Assembly (NCBI RefSeq): GCF_016811235.1
Contig: NZ_JAFBID010000010.1
Location: 1-64,000, forward strand
DNA from: Microvirga arabica
GTDB taxonomy: Bacteria > Pseudomonadota > Alphaproteobacteria > Rhizobiales > Beijerinckiaceae
Reading direction: 5' to 3'
DNA length: 64,000 nucleotides
Part shown: in pieces, positions 1-10,313 of the stretch
Layout of the letters: the number at the start of each line of letters is the position of its first letter
Position numbering within the stretch: position 1 is the first letter of the stretch
Notes under the pieces: model-generated
What the model saw: only the letters and a program-made list of their open reading frames with translations
The model's database searches: none
What the model was told of the DNA's origin: nothing
Made by a program: the position numbers and the translations under genes

Positions 1-633
1 GAAGCCGAGCATCAGCAGGGAGAATCCCACCCCGGTGAGCAGGAAGCCGATGAAGTCGAGCGGCGGGGTATCGTCCTGCTTGATGTTCGGCACGAACATC
101 AAGGCGCACACGATCCCGAGAATCCCGATCGGGATGTTGATGAAGAAGATCCAGCGCCAGTGGAAATACTCGGTGATGAAGCCCCCGAGCGGCGGCCCGA
201 TGATGGGGCCGATCAGGGCCGGAATCGTCAGGGTCGCAAGCGCCTGCACCACCTCGCTGCGGGCGACGCTGCGCAGGAGCACGAGGCGCCCCACGGGCAC
301 CATCATGGCCCCGCCGGCGCCCTGAACGAAGCGGGAGAACACGAAGCCCTCGAGGGAATTGGCCCAGGCGCAGGCCAACGAGCCCGCCATGAACACGCCG
401 ATGGCGGCGGTGAAGATCGTCCGGGCTCCGTACTTGTCCGCCATCCAGCCCGAGATCGGGATGAAGATCGCGAGGCTCACCAGATAGGAGGTCAGGGCCA
501 GCTTGAGGGCGATGGGGGCGGTTCCCAGATCCTGCGCGATCATCGGCAGCGACGTGGAGATCACGGTCGAATCCATGTTCTCCATGAACAGGGCCGTCGC
601 GATGATCAGCGGGAGAAGGCGGGATTGACGCAT
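1..633 (-). CDS. MFS multidrug efflux transporter, DHA2/EmrB type (3' end beyond window)
   Basis: This is the N-terminal 211 codons of a major facilitator pump; the gene runs off the left edge. Reading from the ATG at 633, the protein opens MRQSRLLPLIIATALFMENM with a first membrane helix followed by DSTVIS, the DHA2-family motif D1 region. Motif A (GWMADKYGAR) sits after helix 2, and motif C-like glycine/proline-rich sequence (ALIGPIIGPPLGGF) lies in helix 5, typical of 14-helix proton antiporters such as EmrB/QacA. A conserved HWRWIFFINIPIG stretch follows. It is divergent from guaB. An EmrB-type drug/H+ antiporter of the inner membrane is the best reading; the substrate cannot be told. Confidence 0.85.
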   Translation of the reverse strand, partial: MRQSRLLPLIIATALFMENMDSTVISTSLPMIAQDLGTAPIALKLALTSYLVSLAIFIPISGWMADKYGARTIFTAAIGVFMAGSLACAWANSLEGFVFSRFVQGAGGAMMVPVGRLVLLRSVARSEVVQALATLTIPALIGPIIGPPLGGFITEYFHWRWIFFINIPIGILGIVCALMFVPNIKQDDTPPLDFIGFLLTGVGFSLLMLGF

Positions 634-648
634 GACCGCCGGACATAG

Positions 649-2301
<1,653 letters not shown>

Positions 2302-2322
2302 GCTTCAGTTGAGTTCCCGCCC

Positions 2323-2754
2323 ATGAGCATCTCCGCCGTCATCCTGCCCGTCCTCGTCCAGGTCGGGCTTACCCTCATCCTGCTGTTCTGGATGGGCCGA
2401 ACCCGGGTCGGCCATCTTCGTAAGGGTGAGGTGAAGGTGAGGGATATTGCGCTGGGCGAGCGCAACTGGCCTGCCCAAGTGACGCAGATACAGAACGCGT
2501 ATCACAACCAGTTCGAGCTGCCGGTGCTGTTCTATGCCCTGGTGGCCCTGGTGCTGATCACCCGGCAGGCCGACATGATCTTCGTGGTGATGGCTTGGAT
2601 GTTCGTGGCAAGCCGCCTGGTTCACGCGGCCATCCACACCACCTCCAACAAGATCTCCCGACGCTTCATGGCTTTCGTGGTCGGGGTGCTGATCCTGGCG
2701 GCCATGTGGGTGATCTTCGGAGTCCGCATCTTTGCGGCGGAGGCCGGCGTTTAA
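2323..2754 (+). CDS. MAPEG family membrane protein
   Basis: A 143-residue protein with about four hydrophobic helices and the MAPEG signature: the RxRxGHLRKGEVKVRD loop, ERNWPAQVTQIQNAYHNQFE and the ASRLVHAAIHTT region. MAPEG proteins include microsomal glutathione transferases and many bacterial homologues with no assigned substrate. It starts 21 bases after guaB and may be co-transcribed with it. A perfect 11-bp hairpin follows its stop. The role is unknown; membrane-bound glutathione or lipid-peroxide handling is a family-based guess only. Confidence 0.85.
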   Translation: MSISAVILPVLVQVGLTLILLFWMGRTRVGHLRKGEVKVRDIALGERNWPAQVTQIQNAYHNQFELPVLFYALVALVLITRQADMIFVVMAWMFVASRLVHAAIHTTSNKISRRFMAFVVGVLILAAMWVIFGVRIFAAEAGV

Positions 2755-2761
2755 GTAGAGA

Positions 2762-2786
2762 CGGGATGGGCGCTGCGCCCATCCCG
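2762..2786. terminator. Hairpin between convergent genes
   Basis: Perfect 11-bp inverted repeat CGGGATGGGCG / CGCCCATCCCG with a 3-base loop. It lies 8 bases after the MAPEG stop and 9 bases beyond the stop of the convergent lipoprotein gene, so it probably terminates both. No strong T-run follows on either strand. Confidence 0.7.
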
Positions 2787-2795
2787 CTCAAACGA

Positions 2796-2945
2796 TTAGT
2801 AACGACGGCCGCTCTCGAGCTGGGTCTTGGCGTCGAGCTGCTTCATAGGAGGCGGGGTCAGGTCGGCGGCCGGGGCCGTGGCACAGGCGGCGATGGCGAG
2901 GGTCAGGCCGACGGCGACGAGGCCGCGGGTCAGTCGGGTCAACAT
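2796..2945 (-). CDS. Small lipoprotein
   Basis: A 49-residue product starting MLTRLTRGLVAVGLTLAIAA with a positively charged start, a hydrophobic core and the lipobox IAAC, so the mature lipoprotein would start at the Cys of CATAPAADLTPPP. Only about 30 residues remain after cleavage, with a Pro-rich segment and the end QLESGRRY. The frame is open upstream, but the signal peptide fixes the start at 2945. Homologous tiny lipoproteins of unknown function are common in Rhizobiales; no function is assigned. It is convergent with the MAPEG gene and divergent from the methyltransferase gene. Confidence 0.7.
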   Translation of the reverse strand: MLTRLTRGLVAVGLTLAIAACATAPAADLTPPPMKQLDAKTQLESGRRY

Positions 2946-3067
2946 GGAAAGTGGCTCCAAAAGAGGAATCGTGCGGAACGCACGCGCCTCACCATCCACT
3001 CTCGATGAGGACGGAAAATAGGAAACAATGTGTCGCTTCTGCGGCCAAGCTCGAGTGTGCTTTTCTC

Positions 3068-4366
3068 ATGACACCTGCCGCCCGCATCTCCGCCGCCATC
3101 GAGGTTCTGGCCGATATCGAGGCCCGGCGCCGTCCGGCAACGGACGCCCTCAAGGATTGGGGCCTGTCGCACCGCTTCGCCGGCTCCAAGGACCGTGCCG
3201 CCATCGCGAGCCTCGTCTACGATGCCCTGCGCCGGAAGGCCTCCGCCGGCTGGATCATGGGCGACAACGCTCCTCGGGCTGTGGTCCTCGGCATGCTGCG
3301 GCTGCAGCGCGGCCTCGACGTCGATGCCATCGCGGCGCTCTGCTCAGGCGAGCGCTTTGCGCCGGGGCCGCTCTCAGACACTGAGCGCGAGCGGCTGGAC
3401 CAGGCCGACCTCTCCGGCGCCCCCGCCCATGTGGCCGGCGATTTTCCTGATTGGATCGAGCCCTCGCTCCAGAGGCTCCTCGGCGACGAACTCGTGCCCG
3501 AGATGCAGGCGCTCGCCACCCGTGCGCCCCTGGACCTGCGGGTGAACACCCTCAAGGTCTCCTCCCGCGACGAGGCGCATGATGCCCTGCCGCATCTGGG
3601 CGCTGTCGAGACGCCGCTGTCGCCTTACGGTTTGCGGATCATGCCGGGCGAGGACGGACGCGGTCCCGCCGTGCAGTCGGAGCCTGAGTTCCTGAAAGGC
3701 TGGATCGAGATCCAGGACGAGGGCTCGCAGCTCGTGGCGCTGCTCGCCGATGCCAAGCCCGGCGAACAGGTGGTGGATCTCTGCGCAGGCGGCGGCGGCA
3801 AGACCCTGGCGCTCGCGGCCATGATGGAGAACCACGGCCAGATCTACGCCACCGACAACGACGCCCGCCGTCTCGCGCCGATCCACGACCGCCTGACCCG
3901 GGCTGGCGTCCGCAACGTCCAGGTCCGCACGCCGAGGGCCAGGGCCGATGCGGTGTCCGATCTCGACGGGCGGATCGACTGCGTTCTCGTGGACGCGCCC
4001 TGCACGGGCGTGGGCACCTGGCGGCGAAACCCGGATGCGAAATGGCGCCTCAGGCCCGGCAGCCTGGAGGTTCGGCGCAAGGAGCAGGCAACGGTGCTCG
4101 ACCGGGCGGCAGGCCTCGTGAAGCCCGGCGGCCGCATCGTCTACATCACATGCTCGATCCTGCCCGAGGAGAACGACGACGCGCTGTCAGGTTTCCTGGA
4201 GCGTCACGAGGGCTTCACGCCGGTCTCCCATGAGGAGCTGCTGGGCAAGTCCGAGCTCGGCTTCCTCAAGAACGCCACCCTCCGGACCGCCTATGGGCTC
4301 CAGCTGACGCCGCAGCAGACCAGCACCGACGGCTTCTTCGTCGCCGTGCTCCGGCGGAAACCCTGA
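3068..4366 (+). CDS. RsmB/NOL1-NOP2-Sun family RNA cytosine-C5 methyltransferase
   Basis: A SAM-dependent RNA m5C methyltransferase of 432 residues. An N-terminal NusB/RsmB-like helical region (about 1-140) precedes the Rossmann methyltransferase domain. The SAM motif is VVDLCAGGGGKTLALA. The two catalytic cysteines are in DAPCTGVGTWRRNPDAKW (motif IV) and YITCSILPEEND (motif VI). The frame is open from 2951, but MTPAARISAAIEVLADIEAR is the conserved opening, so the ATG at 3068 is preferred. 16S rRNA C967 (RsmB) is the likely target, though related RsmF/Nop2-type enzymes modify other sites, so no gene symbol is given. Confidence 0.9.
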   Translation: MTPAARISAAIEVLADIEARRRPATDALKDWGLSHRFAGSKDRAAIASLVYDALRRKASAGWIMGDNAPRAVVLGMLRLQRGLDVDAIAALCSGERFAPGPLSDTERERLDQADLSGAPAHVAGDFPDWIEPSLQRLLGDELVPEMQALATRAPLDLRVNTLKVSSRDEAHDALPHLGAVETPLSPYGLRIMPGEDGRGPAVQSEPEFLKGWIEIQDEGSQLVALLADAKPGEQVVDLCAGGGGKTLALAAMMENHGQIYATDNDARRLAPIHDRLTRAGVRNVQVRTPRARADAVSDLDGRIDCVLVDAPCTGVGTWRRNPDAKWRLRPGSLEVRRKEQATVLDRAAGLVKPGGRIVYITCSILPEENDDALSGFLERHEGFTPVSHEELLGKSELGFLKNATLRTAYGLQLTPQQTSTDGFFVAVLRRKP

Positions 4367-4604
4367 AGGCCCATTTTCTCCAGAGTTAATCCCGAAGAGA
4401 TTGAGGGCAGGCTGAAATCATAGGCTTTTGGTCTGCGATCCTCATTGACCAGGAATGCAAGCGAAAGCATTCGTGGCGTCCTTTGAAAATATTCCGCATG
4501 CCCAATGTGCTTAGACATTAAGAGTTGTTGCCGGTCTCCCAAACAAATCTAAGCTCGCGGCAATAAACATACAGGGAGGGGGCGGCTGCCAAAGGAGAAT
4601 AACA

Positions 4605-5825
4605 GTGGCGGTACGCACAGGCACAAATCGCGGCGATGCATTGAGAGGAACAAGGGCGAGCGATACCCTCATCGGCCTTGCAGGAGACGACACCATCGTC
4701 GGCGGTCGGGGGAATGACATTCTGAATGGCGGATTGGGCGACGATCTTCTGCGCGGTGGGCCAGGGCGTGACCGTCTCATCGGCGGGCTGGGCGACGACT
4801 GGGCGGATTACCGGGATGCGAATGCGCCCGTCACGGCGAGCCTCGCAAACCGGGCGATCAACCGGGGCGAAGCCGCAGGCGACTCGTATCTGTCCATCGA
4901 GCGTCTGCGCGGCGGGCGGTTCGACGATACGCTCATCGGCAACTCCCGCGACAACGTGCTCGAGGGCGTCACCGGCGCCGATATCCTCAACGGCCGCGGC
5001 GGCTTCGATTTCGCCCGCTACAAGTCGGCTCTTGAGGGTGTCACGGCGAGCCTTGCGGATCCGACCATCAACACGGGCCATGCAACCGGCGACACGTACA
5101 TCTCCATCGAAGGGCTCTAGGGCAGCGATTTCAACGATGTGCTGGTGGGCGATGGCGGCGCCAATGTTCTGGTCGGCGGCCGGGGTGCAGATGCCCTCGA
5201 CGGCCGGGACGGATTTGACACCGTCCGATATGACATTGGCAATTTCGGCAATCGCGGGGTCACGGCGAACCTTGCCGATGCGACCGGGAACACCGGGACG
5301 GCCGCGGGCGACACCTACACGTCCATCGAGGGGCTCGTCGGCACCCGCTTTGCCGATCGGCTGACAGGTGACGACGCCGCCAACAGGCTCCAGGGGCAGG
5401 CCGGCAACGACAGGCTCAACGGCGGATTGGGCAACGACACGATCATCGCCGGTTCCGGCAACGACCGCCTGAACGGCGGCTACGGCAACGATCGCCTCAA
5501 CGGGGAGTCGGGACGTGACATCTTTATCTTCGACACAGCCCTGAATGCTGCGGAGAACGTCGACACCATCCGCAGATTTTCGATCAAGAACGACACGATC
5601 CGCCTCGACGATGCGATCTTTACTGCGCTTGCAACGGGCACGCTCGCCGCTTCCGCTTTCTACAGGGGGGCGGGGGCTCACGACGCCGACGACAGGATCA
5701 TCCATAACCGGTCGTCGGGAGCCGTGTACTACGACCCGGACGGAACGGGCGAGCAGGCGCAGGTCCAGTTCGCCCGGGTCGATCCCCGGCTGAACCTGAA
5801 GAACCTGGACTTCTTCGTGTTCTAG
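4605..5825 (+). pseudogene. RTX calcium-binding secreted protein, interrupted by an in-frame amber codon
   Basis: One reading frame of 407 codons encodes an RTX protein but carries TAG at codon 172 (5118-5120). Before it: GTG start with AAAGGAG at 4591-4597, RTX nonapeptides such as GNDILNGGLGDDLL, then repeated modules shaped Y..(G)VTASLAN/DP..N.G.A.GD.Y.SIE.L. The second module ends SIEGL-stop and the sequence continues in frame as GSDFNDVLVGD, exactly as the third module does after SIEGL (VGTRFADRLTGD). The C-terminal part ends in the type I secretion-type tail (FIFDTALN, DTIRLDDAIF, LDFFVF). Without readthrough the product lacks the export tail. It is either a recent nonsense mutation or a sequence error. 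No adjacent type I secretion genes are seen. Confidence 0.85.
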
Positions 5826-5884
5826 GGCGGCCGATCTCCGCCCTATGAGATCCATCCCCTCGACCGGACTGTCCGGTCGAGGGG
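5824..5884 (+). terminator. Two consecutive hairpins after the RTX gene
   Basis: The first is AGGGCGG/CCGCCCT (5824-5830 with 5838-5844), overlapping the stop codon. The second is a perfect 14-bp arm pair CCCCTCGACCGGAC/GTCCGGTCGAGGGG (5856-5869 with 5871-5884). No strong T-tract follows. They probably separate the RTX transcript from guaA. Confidence 0.6.
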
Positions 5885-6008
5885 TTCATGCATTCGGAAG
5901 GGGCCGGGTCTGCGAGGTGGAGGACTCAAAAGGCATGACATCCGGGCCGATATGAGGGTAAAGCACGGGGGCTTCCAGCTCCTCCCTCAAGGGCCCACGC
6001 GAGAGACC

Positions 6009-7565
6009 ATGACCCAGACCCACGACAAGATCCTGATCATCGATTTCGGCTCTCAGGTGACCCAGCTCATCGCCCGGCGCGTGCGCGAGGATGGGGTCTA
6101 TTCCGAGGTCGTGCCGTTCCAGAAGGCCGCGGAAGCGATCCGGACCATGAAGCCCAAGGGCGTGATCCTCTCGGGCGGACCGGAATCGGTCACCACGGAC
6201 GCGTCCCCCAGGGCTCCGAAGGAGGTCTTCGAGACGGGTCTTCCGGTCTTCGGCATCTGCTACGGCCAGCAGACCATGGCGGCGCAGCTCGGCGGCGAGG
6301 TTGAGGGCGGGCACCATTCGGAGTTCGGCCGCGCCGAGATCGAGGTTCTCACCGAGAGCCCGATCTTCCAGGGCGTCTGGCAGGTCGGCAAGAAATATCC
6401 CGTGTGGATGAGCCACGGCGACCGGGTGACCAAGCTCCCCGAGGGCTTCGAGGTTCTGGCCGCCTCCGAGAACGCACCCTTCGCAGTGGTGGCCGACGAG
6501 GCGCACAAGTTTTACGGCGTGCAGTTCCACCCGGAGGTGGTGCACACCCCTCAAGGGGCGCAGCTCATCCGCAACTTCGTGCGCGACATCGCCGGCTGCC
6601 GGGGCGACTGGACCATGAAGGCCTTCCGCGAGGAGGCCATCGAGCGCATCCGCGCCCAGGTGGGCCAAGGTCGGGTGATCTGCGGCCTCTCCGGCGGCGT
6701 GGACTCGGCGGTGGCGGCGGTGCTGATCCACGAGGCTATCGGTGACCAACTCACCTGCGTGTTCGTGGACCACGGCCTGCTGCGCGCCTCGGAAGCCGAG
6801 CAGGTGGTGACGCTCTTCCGCGACCATTACAACATCCCACTGGTCCACGTGCAGGCGCAGGACCTGTTCATCGGCGCGCTGGAAGGCGTGTCCGACCCGG
6901 AGGTGAAGCGCAAGACCATCGGAAAACTCTTCATCGACGTGTTCGACGAGGAGGCCAAGAAGATCGGCGGCGCCGATTTCCTGGCGCAAGGAACGCTCTA
7001 CCCGGACGTGATTGAGAGTGTGTCCTTCACGGGCGGTCCTTCCGTCACCATCAAGAGCCACCACAATGTGGGCGGTCTTCCTGAGCGCATGAAGATGAAG
7101 CTCGTGGAGCCCCTGCGCGAGCTGTTCAAGGACGAGGTGCGCGTGCTCGGCCGCGAGCTCGGTCTGCCCGATGCCTTCGTGGGCCGCCACCCGTTCCCCG
7201 GTCCGGGCCTCGCCATCCGCGTGCCGGGCGAGATCACCCGCGAGAAGCTCGACATCCTGCGCAAGGCCGATGCGATCTATCTCGAAGAGATCCGCAATGC
7301 CGGCCTCTATGACGAGATCTGGCAGGCCTTCGCCGTGCTGCTGCCGGTCAAGACCGTGGGCGTCATGGGCGACGCGCGCACCTACGACCATGTCTGTGCC
7401 CTGCGCGCCGTCACCTCCATTGACGGCATGACGGCGGATTTCTACCCCTTCGACATGACCTTCCTCGGCCGGGTCGCCACCCGCATCATCAACGAGGTGA
7501 AGGGCATCAACCGCGTCACCTACGACATCACCTCAAAGCCGCCCGGCACGATTGAGTGGGAGTAA
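6009..7565 (+). CDS. guaA: GMP synthase (glutamine-hydrolysing)
   Basis: Amidates XMP to GMP using glutamine and ATP. The product has 518 residues. The class I glutamine amidotransferase half shows the nucleophile in [16 protein letters not shown] (Cys about residue 84) and [11 protein letters not shown] with the catalytic His-Glu. The ATP pyrophosphatase half has the P-loop [11 protein letters not shown]. The C-terminal dimerisation domain carries [11 protein letters not shown] and ends GTIEWE, the normal GuaA terminus. The frame opens at 5952, but [16 protein letters not shown] is the conserved start. It overlaps nothing and is followed after 3 bases by an ArsC-like gene. Confidence 0.97.
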   Translation: MTQTHDKILIIDFGSQVTQLIARRVREDGVYSEVVPFQKAAEAIRTMKPKGVILSGGPESVTTDASPRAPKEVFETGLPVFGICYGQQTMAAQLGGEVEGGHHSEFGRAEIEVLTESPIFQGVWQVGKKYPVWMSHGDRVTKLPEGFEVLAASENAPFAVVADEAHKFYGVQFHPEVVHTPQGAQLIRNFVRDIAGCRGDWTMKAFREEAIERIRAQVGQGRVICGLSGGVDSAVAAVLIHEAIGDQLTCVFVDHGLLRASEAEQVVTLFRDHYNIPLVHVQAQDLFIGALEGVSDPEVKRKTIGKLFIDVFDEEAKKIGGADFLAQGTLYPDVIESVSFTGGPSVTIKSHHNVGGLPERMKMKLVEPLRELFKDEVRVLGRELGLPDAFVGRHPFPGPGLAIRVPGEITREKLDILRKADAIYLEEIRNAGLYDEIWQAFAVLLPVKTVGVMGDARTYDHVCALRAVTSIDGMTADFYPFDMTFLGRVATRIINEVKGINRVTYDITSKPPGTIEWE

Positions 7566-7568
7566 CCG

Positions 7569-7916
7569 ATGCCGGCGACGCTCTACGGCATCAGGAACTG
7601 CGACACGATGAAGAAGGCCCGCGCCTGGCTCGACGCCAGGGGCGTGGCTTACGCGTTCCACGACTACAAGGCCGAAGGCTTCGACAGGGCGCGGCTTGAG
7701 GCTTGGGCGCAGCGCGTCGGCTGGGAGACGCTGCTCAATCGGGCCGGAACCACCTTCCGCAAGCTGCCTGAGGGTGACCGCGCAAATCTTGATGAGAGCC
7801 GAGCGCTGGCGCTCATGCTCGACCAACCCTCCATGATCAAGCGCCCGGTGCTCGACCGCGACGGGCGCATTCTCGTTGGCTTCAAGCCGGAGATGTATGA
7901 GGCGGCTTTTGGCTAA
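7569..7916 (+). CDS. ArsC/YffB-type thioredoxin-fold protein
   Basis: A 115-residue ArsC-family protein with the opening ATLYGIRNCDTMKKARAWLD; the single cysteine in NCDTMKKA occupies the ArsC catalytic position. The RPVLDRDGRILVGFKPE segment contains the conserved Arg-Pro. YffB/Spx-like members are glutathione-dependent thiol reductases of unclear substrate, and most are not arsenate reductases. It starts 3 bases after guaA, so it is probably translated from the same mRNA. The ORF is full-length for the family. No arsenic genes are nearby, so an arsenate role is not supported. Confidence 0.88.
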   Translation: MPATLYGIRNCDTMKKARAWLDARGVAYAFHDYKAEGFDRARLEAWAQRVGWETLLNRAGTTFRKLPEGDRANLDESRALALMLDQPSMIKRPVLDRDGRILVGFKPEMYEAAFG

Positions 7917-7946
7917 GGGACGCTTTCAGTCCCAAGTTCTCCCGTC

Positions 7947-7969
7947 ATGCCCGGCCTCGTGCCGGGCAT
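7947..7969. repeat. Short palindrome ATGCCCGGC/GCCGGGCAT
   Basis: Nine-base perfect arms with a 5-base loop, followed by CCACG. Related arms (ATGGCCGG, ATCCCGGG) recur at 8125, 8163, 14093 and 16553. It is the first element of the 413-base gene-free spacer 7917-8330. Confidence 0.7.
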
Positions 7970-8003
7970 CCACGTTTTAGGACCGCAAAATAATTCGACC
8001 TCA

Positions 8004-8096
8004 TCCTGAGGAGCCGCTGAAAGCGGCGTCTCGAAGGAGATTCCAGAGAGCACTGGATCCTCCTTCGAGACGCAGACTGACGTCTGCTCCTCAGGA
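8004..8096. repeat. Nested inverted repeat (cruciform-like element)
   Basis: Outer arms TCCTGAGGAGC (8004-8014) and GCTCCTCAGGA (8086-8096) enclose inner arms CGTCTCGAAGGAG (8027-8039) and CTCCTTCGAGACG (8060-8072). Each side also has its own small hairpin: CCGCT-GAA-AGCGG at 8014-8026 and CAGAC-TGAC-GTCTG at 8073-8086. The preceding CGACCTCATCCTGAG recurs as CGACCTCATCCTGAGA near 16615. This layout is typical of dispersed non-coding palindromic repeats of Rhizobiales. Confidence 0.75.
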
Positions 8097-8124
8097 AGAG
8101 GTTGAGTGGAAGAGAAAGACGGGG

Positions 8125-8147
8125 ATGGCCGGGACAAGCCCGGCCAT
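8125..8147. repeat. Short palindrome ATGGCCGGG/CCCGGCCAT
   Basis: Nine-base perfect arms with loop ACAAG. Same family as the elements at 7947 and 14093. It lies within the gene-free spacer 7917-8330. Confidence 0.7.
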
Positions 8148-8162
8148 GACGGAGTGTGTGTC

Positions 8163-8192
8163 ATCCCGGGGCCGCGCAGCGGAGCCCGGGAT
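8163..8192. repeat. Short palindrome ATCCCGGG/CCCGGGAT
   Basis: Eight-base perfect arms around a GC-rich interior with a second small GCCGC/GCGG pairing. It begins 15 bases after the 8125 element. A further hairpin ATCCCCGC/GCGGGGAT lies at 8262-8281. Nothing gene-like is seen in this spacer. Confidence 0.65.
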
Positions 8193-8261
8193 CCATAAAC
8201 ACTGACGGTGCAGGAGTGAACGAGACGCGGATCGCCTCTTCTTGAGAGGTCGCGGCTATGG

Positions 8262-8281
8262 ATCCCCGCCTGCGCGGGGAT
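8262..8281. repeat. Short palindrome ATCCCCGC/GCGGGGAT
   Basis: Eight-base perfect arms with a 4-base loop. It is the last member of the palindrome stack between the ArsC-like gene and the convergent TRAP operon. Confidence 0.6.
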
Positions 8282-8332
8282 AACAGTAAGAGCGCTTCAA
8301 CAGCGGCTGAGAAACTTTTGTCAGGTCAAAGA

Positions 8333-8358
8333 AAAGGCGGGCCGCAAAGCCCGCCTTT
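8333..8358 (-). terminator. Rho-independent terminator of the dctQM operon
   Basis: Perfect 10-bp arms AAAGGCGGGC (8333-8342) and GCCCGCCTTT (8349-8358) with a 6-base loop. Read on the minus strand the stem is followed by TTCTTTG. It lies 24 bases past the stop of the permease gene at 8382. Confidence 0.85.
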
Positions 8359-8381
8359 GTCTTATCTCGCATAAACCGCCG

Positions 8382-10274
8382 TTACTGAATTTTCGGCGGC
8401 TCGTCGAAGTTCAGGCCTGGGAGGCCGCCCGGATCGCCGGGGGCTCCGAGGCCGGGAACGAGAAGCTGGTCGAGCTTCTGCTGCACGGCCGCCGGATCGA
8501 CCACGGGGCCGGCCGACTTGTAGTGCGTGACGATGCCCGGGAAGAGAACCACGATGGCCACCATGATGAGCTGGATGATCACGAAGGGGATCGAGCCCCA
8601 GTAGATCTGGCCCGTGGTCACCGGCTCCATGCGCTTGCCCGTGACCTTGTCGATATACGGCACCTTGGGGGCCACCGAGCGAAGGAAGAACAGCGCAAAA
8701 CCGAAGGGCGGGTGCATGAACGAGGTCTGCATGTTCACGCCCATCATGACGCCGAACCAGATCAGGTCGATGCCCAGCTTCTCGGCCGCGGGCCCGAGCA
8801 GTGGGATCACGATGAAGGCCAGCTCGAAGAAGTCGAGGAAGAAGGCCAGCAGGAACACCATGATGTTGACCACGATCAGGAAGCCCACCTGACCGCCCGG
8901 GAGCGAGGTCAGCAGGTGCTCGACCCAGATGTGCCCGTTCACGCCGTAGAAGGTGAGCGAGAACACGCGGGCGCCGATCAGGATGAAGAGCACGAAGGCC
9001 GAGAGCTTCGCGGTCGATTCCGTGGCCTGGCGCACGATGGTGAAGTTGAAGCGGTTCGGGTTGTTGTCGAGCCTGCGCTTGACAGCAGCCAGGATCACCG
9101 CCCCGAGGGCACCCATCGCGCCACCCTCGGTCGGGGTGGCGAGGCCGATGAAGATGGTGCCGAGCACGAGGAAGATGAGCAGCAGCGGCGGCACCATGAC
9201 GAAGGTGGTCTGCTGCGCGATGTTGGACATGAGACGAAGGCCGGTGAAGCGCTCGACGGCGCCGACGATGAGCGCATAGACCGCGCCTGCGATCACCATT
9301 TCCAGCGTGAGGGCCAGATTCTCGTAGCCCTGATTGCTCAGGACCACATAGGCGCCGACAAGCAGCACGGTGAGCAGGGCGGAAATCGCGATCCGCTTGG
9401 CGCCGAGCACCCGGTTCATGAGGGCGCAGATGAGCGCCACCACGGTTCCGACGCAGATCGTCAGGATGACGAAGTCCGCACCTGCGCGGGTGTTGGTCTG
9501 CGACAGGATGTAGTAGCCCACGAGGCCCGAGAAGAGCACGAGAACGCCGAGCTGCCACACGCCGCGCGAGCCGTTGGGTTCGCGGAAGCCGATCGCTTCC
9601 AGCGGCAGGCCGGGCGCGGCCTTCGGGTTGATCATCGAGGCCAGGAAGATGTAACCGGCATAAAGGCTCGACAGAATCAGGCCCGGCAGGAACGCGCCCT
9701 CGTACATGTCGCCCACCGAGCGGCCGAGCTGGTCGGCCATCACGATGAGAACCAGCGAGGGCGGGATGATCTGCGCGAGCGTGCCCGAGGCCGCGATGAT
9801 GCCGGTCGCGAGGCGCCGGTCATAGCCGTAGCGCAGCATGATCGGCAGGGAGATGAGGCCCATGGAGATCACCGAGGCCGCGACCACGCCCGTGGTGGCG
9901 GCGAGCAGCGCGCCCACGAACACCACCGCGTAGGCGAGGCCGCCGCGCAGCGGCCCGAAGAGCTGGCCGATGGTGTCGAGCAGGTCCTCGGCCATGCCGG
10001 AGCGTTCGAGGATCAGCCCCATGAAGGTGAAGAACGGGATCGCCAGCAGCACCTCGTTCGACATGGTGCCGTAGACGCGGTCCGGCAGGGCCTGGAGCAA
10101 GGGCCAGGACAGGTTGATGGTCTCGGGCGCGAGGGGCGCGAGCTCCACCGCGATGAAGAAGAACAGCAGGCCGTTGGCCGCAAGCGCGAACGCGACCGGG
10201 TAGCCGAGGAGGAGGAAGATCACCAGCGCGCCGAACATAATCGGTGCGAGGTTCTGGGCAATGAAGGCAGCCAT
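8382..10274 (-). CDS. TRAP transporter large permease subunit (DctM-like, long form)
   Basis: A 630-residue polytopic inner-membrane permease of the TRAP-T family, the ion-driven subunit of substrate-binding-protein-dependent uptake. DctM signatures include GYPVAFALAANGLLF, AIPFFTFMGLILERSGM, the SGTLAQIIPPSLVLIV loop, ATPTEGGAMGALGA and MHPPFGFALFFLRS. Most DctM proteins are near 430 residues. This one has extra membrane segments in the middle (about 230-350), as in the mannitol/chloroaromatic TRAP subgroup. It ends in a Pro/Gly-rich tail (GLGAPGDPGGLPG). The small subunit lies 39 bases upstream. No binding-protein gene is adjacent, so the substrate is unknown. Confidence 0.9.
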   Translation of the reverse strand: MAAFIAQNLAPIMFGALVIFLLLGYPVAFALAANGLLFFFIAVELAPLAPETINLSWPLLQALPDRVYGTMSNEVLLAIPFFTFMGLILERSGMAEDLLDTIGQLFGPLRGGLAYAVVFVGALLAATTGVVAASVISMGLISLPIMLRYGYDRRLATGIIAASGTLAQIIPPSLVLIVMADQLGRSVGDMYEGAFLPGLILSSLYAGYIFLASMINPKAAPGLPLEAIGFREPNGSRGVWQLGVLVLFSGLVGYYILSQTNTRAGADFVILTICVGTVVALICALMNRVLGAKRIAISALLTVLLVGAYVVLSNQGYENLALTLEMVIAGAVYALIVGAVERFTGLRLMSNIAQQTTFVMVPPLLLIFLVLGTIFIGLATPTEGGAMGALGAVILAAVKRRLDNNPNRFNFTIVRQATESTAKLSAFVLFILIGARVFSLTFYGVNGHIWVEHLLTSLPGGQVGFLIVVNIMVFLLAFFLDFFELAFIVIPLLGPAAEKLGIDLIWFGVMMGVNMQTSFMHPPFGFALFFLRSVAPKVPYIDKVTGKRMEPVTTGQIYWGSIPFVIIQLIMVAIVVLFPGIVTHYKSAGPVVDPAAVQQKLDQLLVPGLGAPGDPGGLPGLNFDEPPKIQ

Positions 10275-10313
10275 GGACGAGAGACTCCGGAATTCAGATC
10301 GGGGCGAGGGGCG

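Noticed and set aside
4291-4542. 83-codon minus-strand frame after the methyltransferase
   Set aside because: Overlaps the 3' end of the real gene and lacks motifs.
4605-5520. Regular repeats suggestive of a CRISPR-like array
   Set aside because: They are coding RTX and module repeats in one reading frame with no constant repeat-spacer spacing.
5886-7391. 501-codon minus-strand frame opposite guaA
   Set aside because: Antisense shadow of guaA; repetitive His/Leu/Asp-rich text with no family features.
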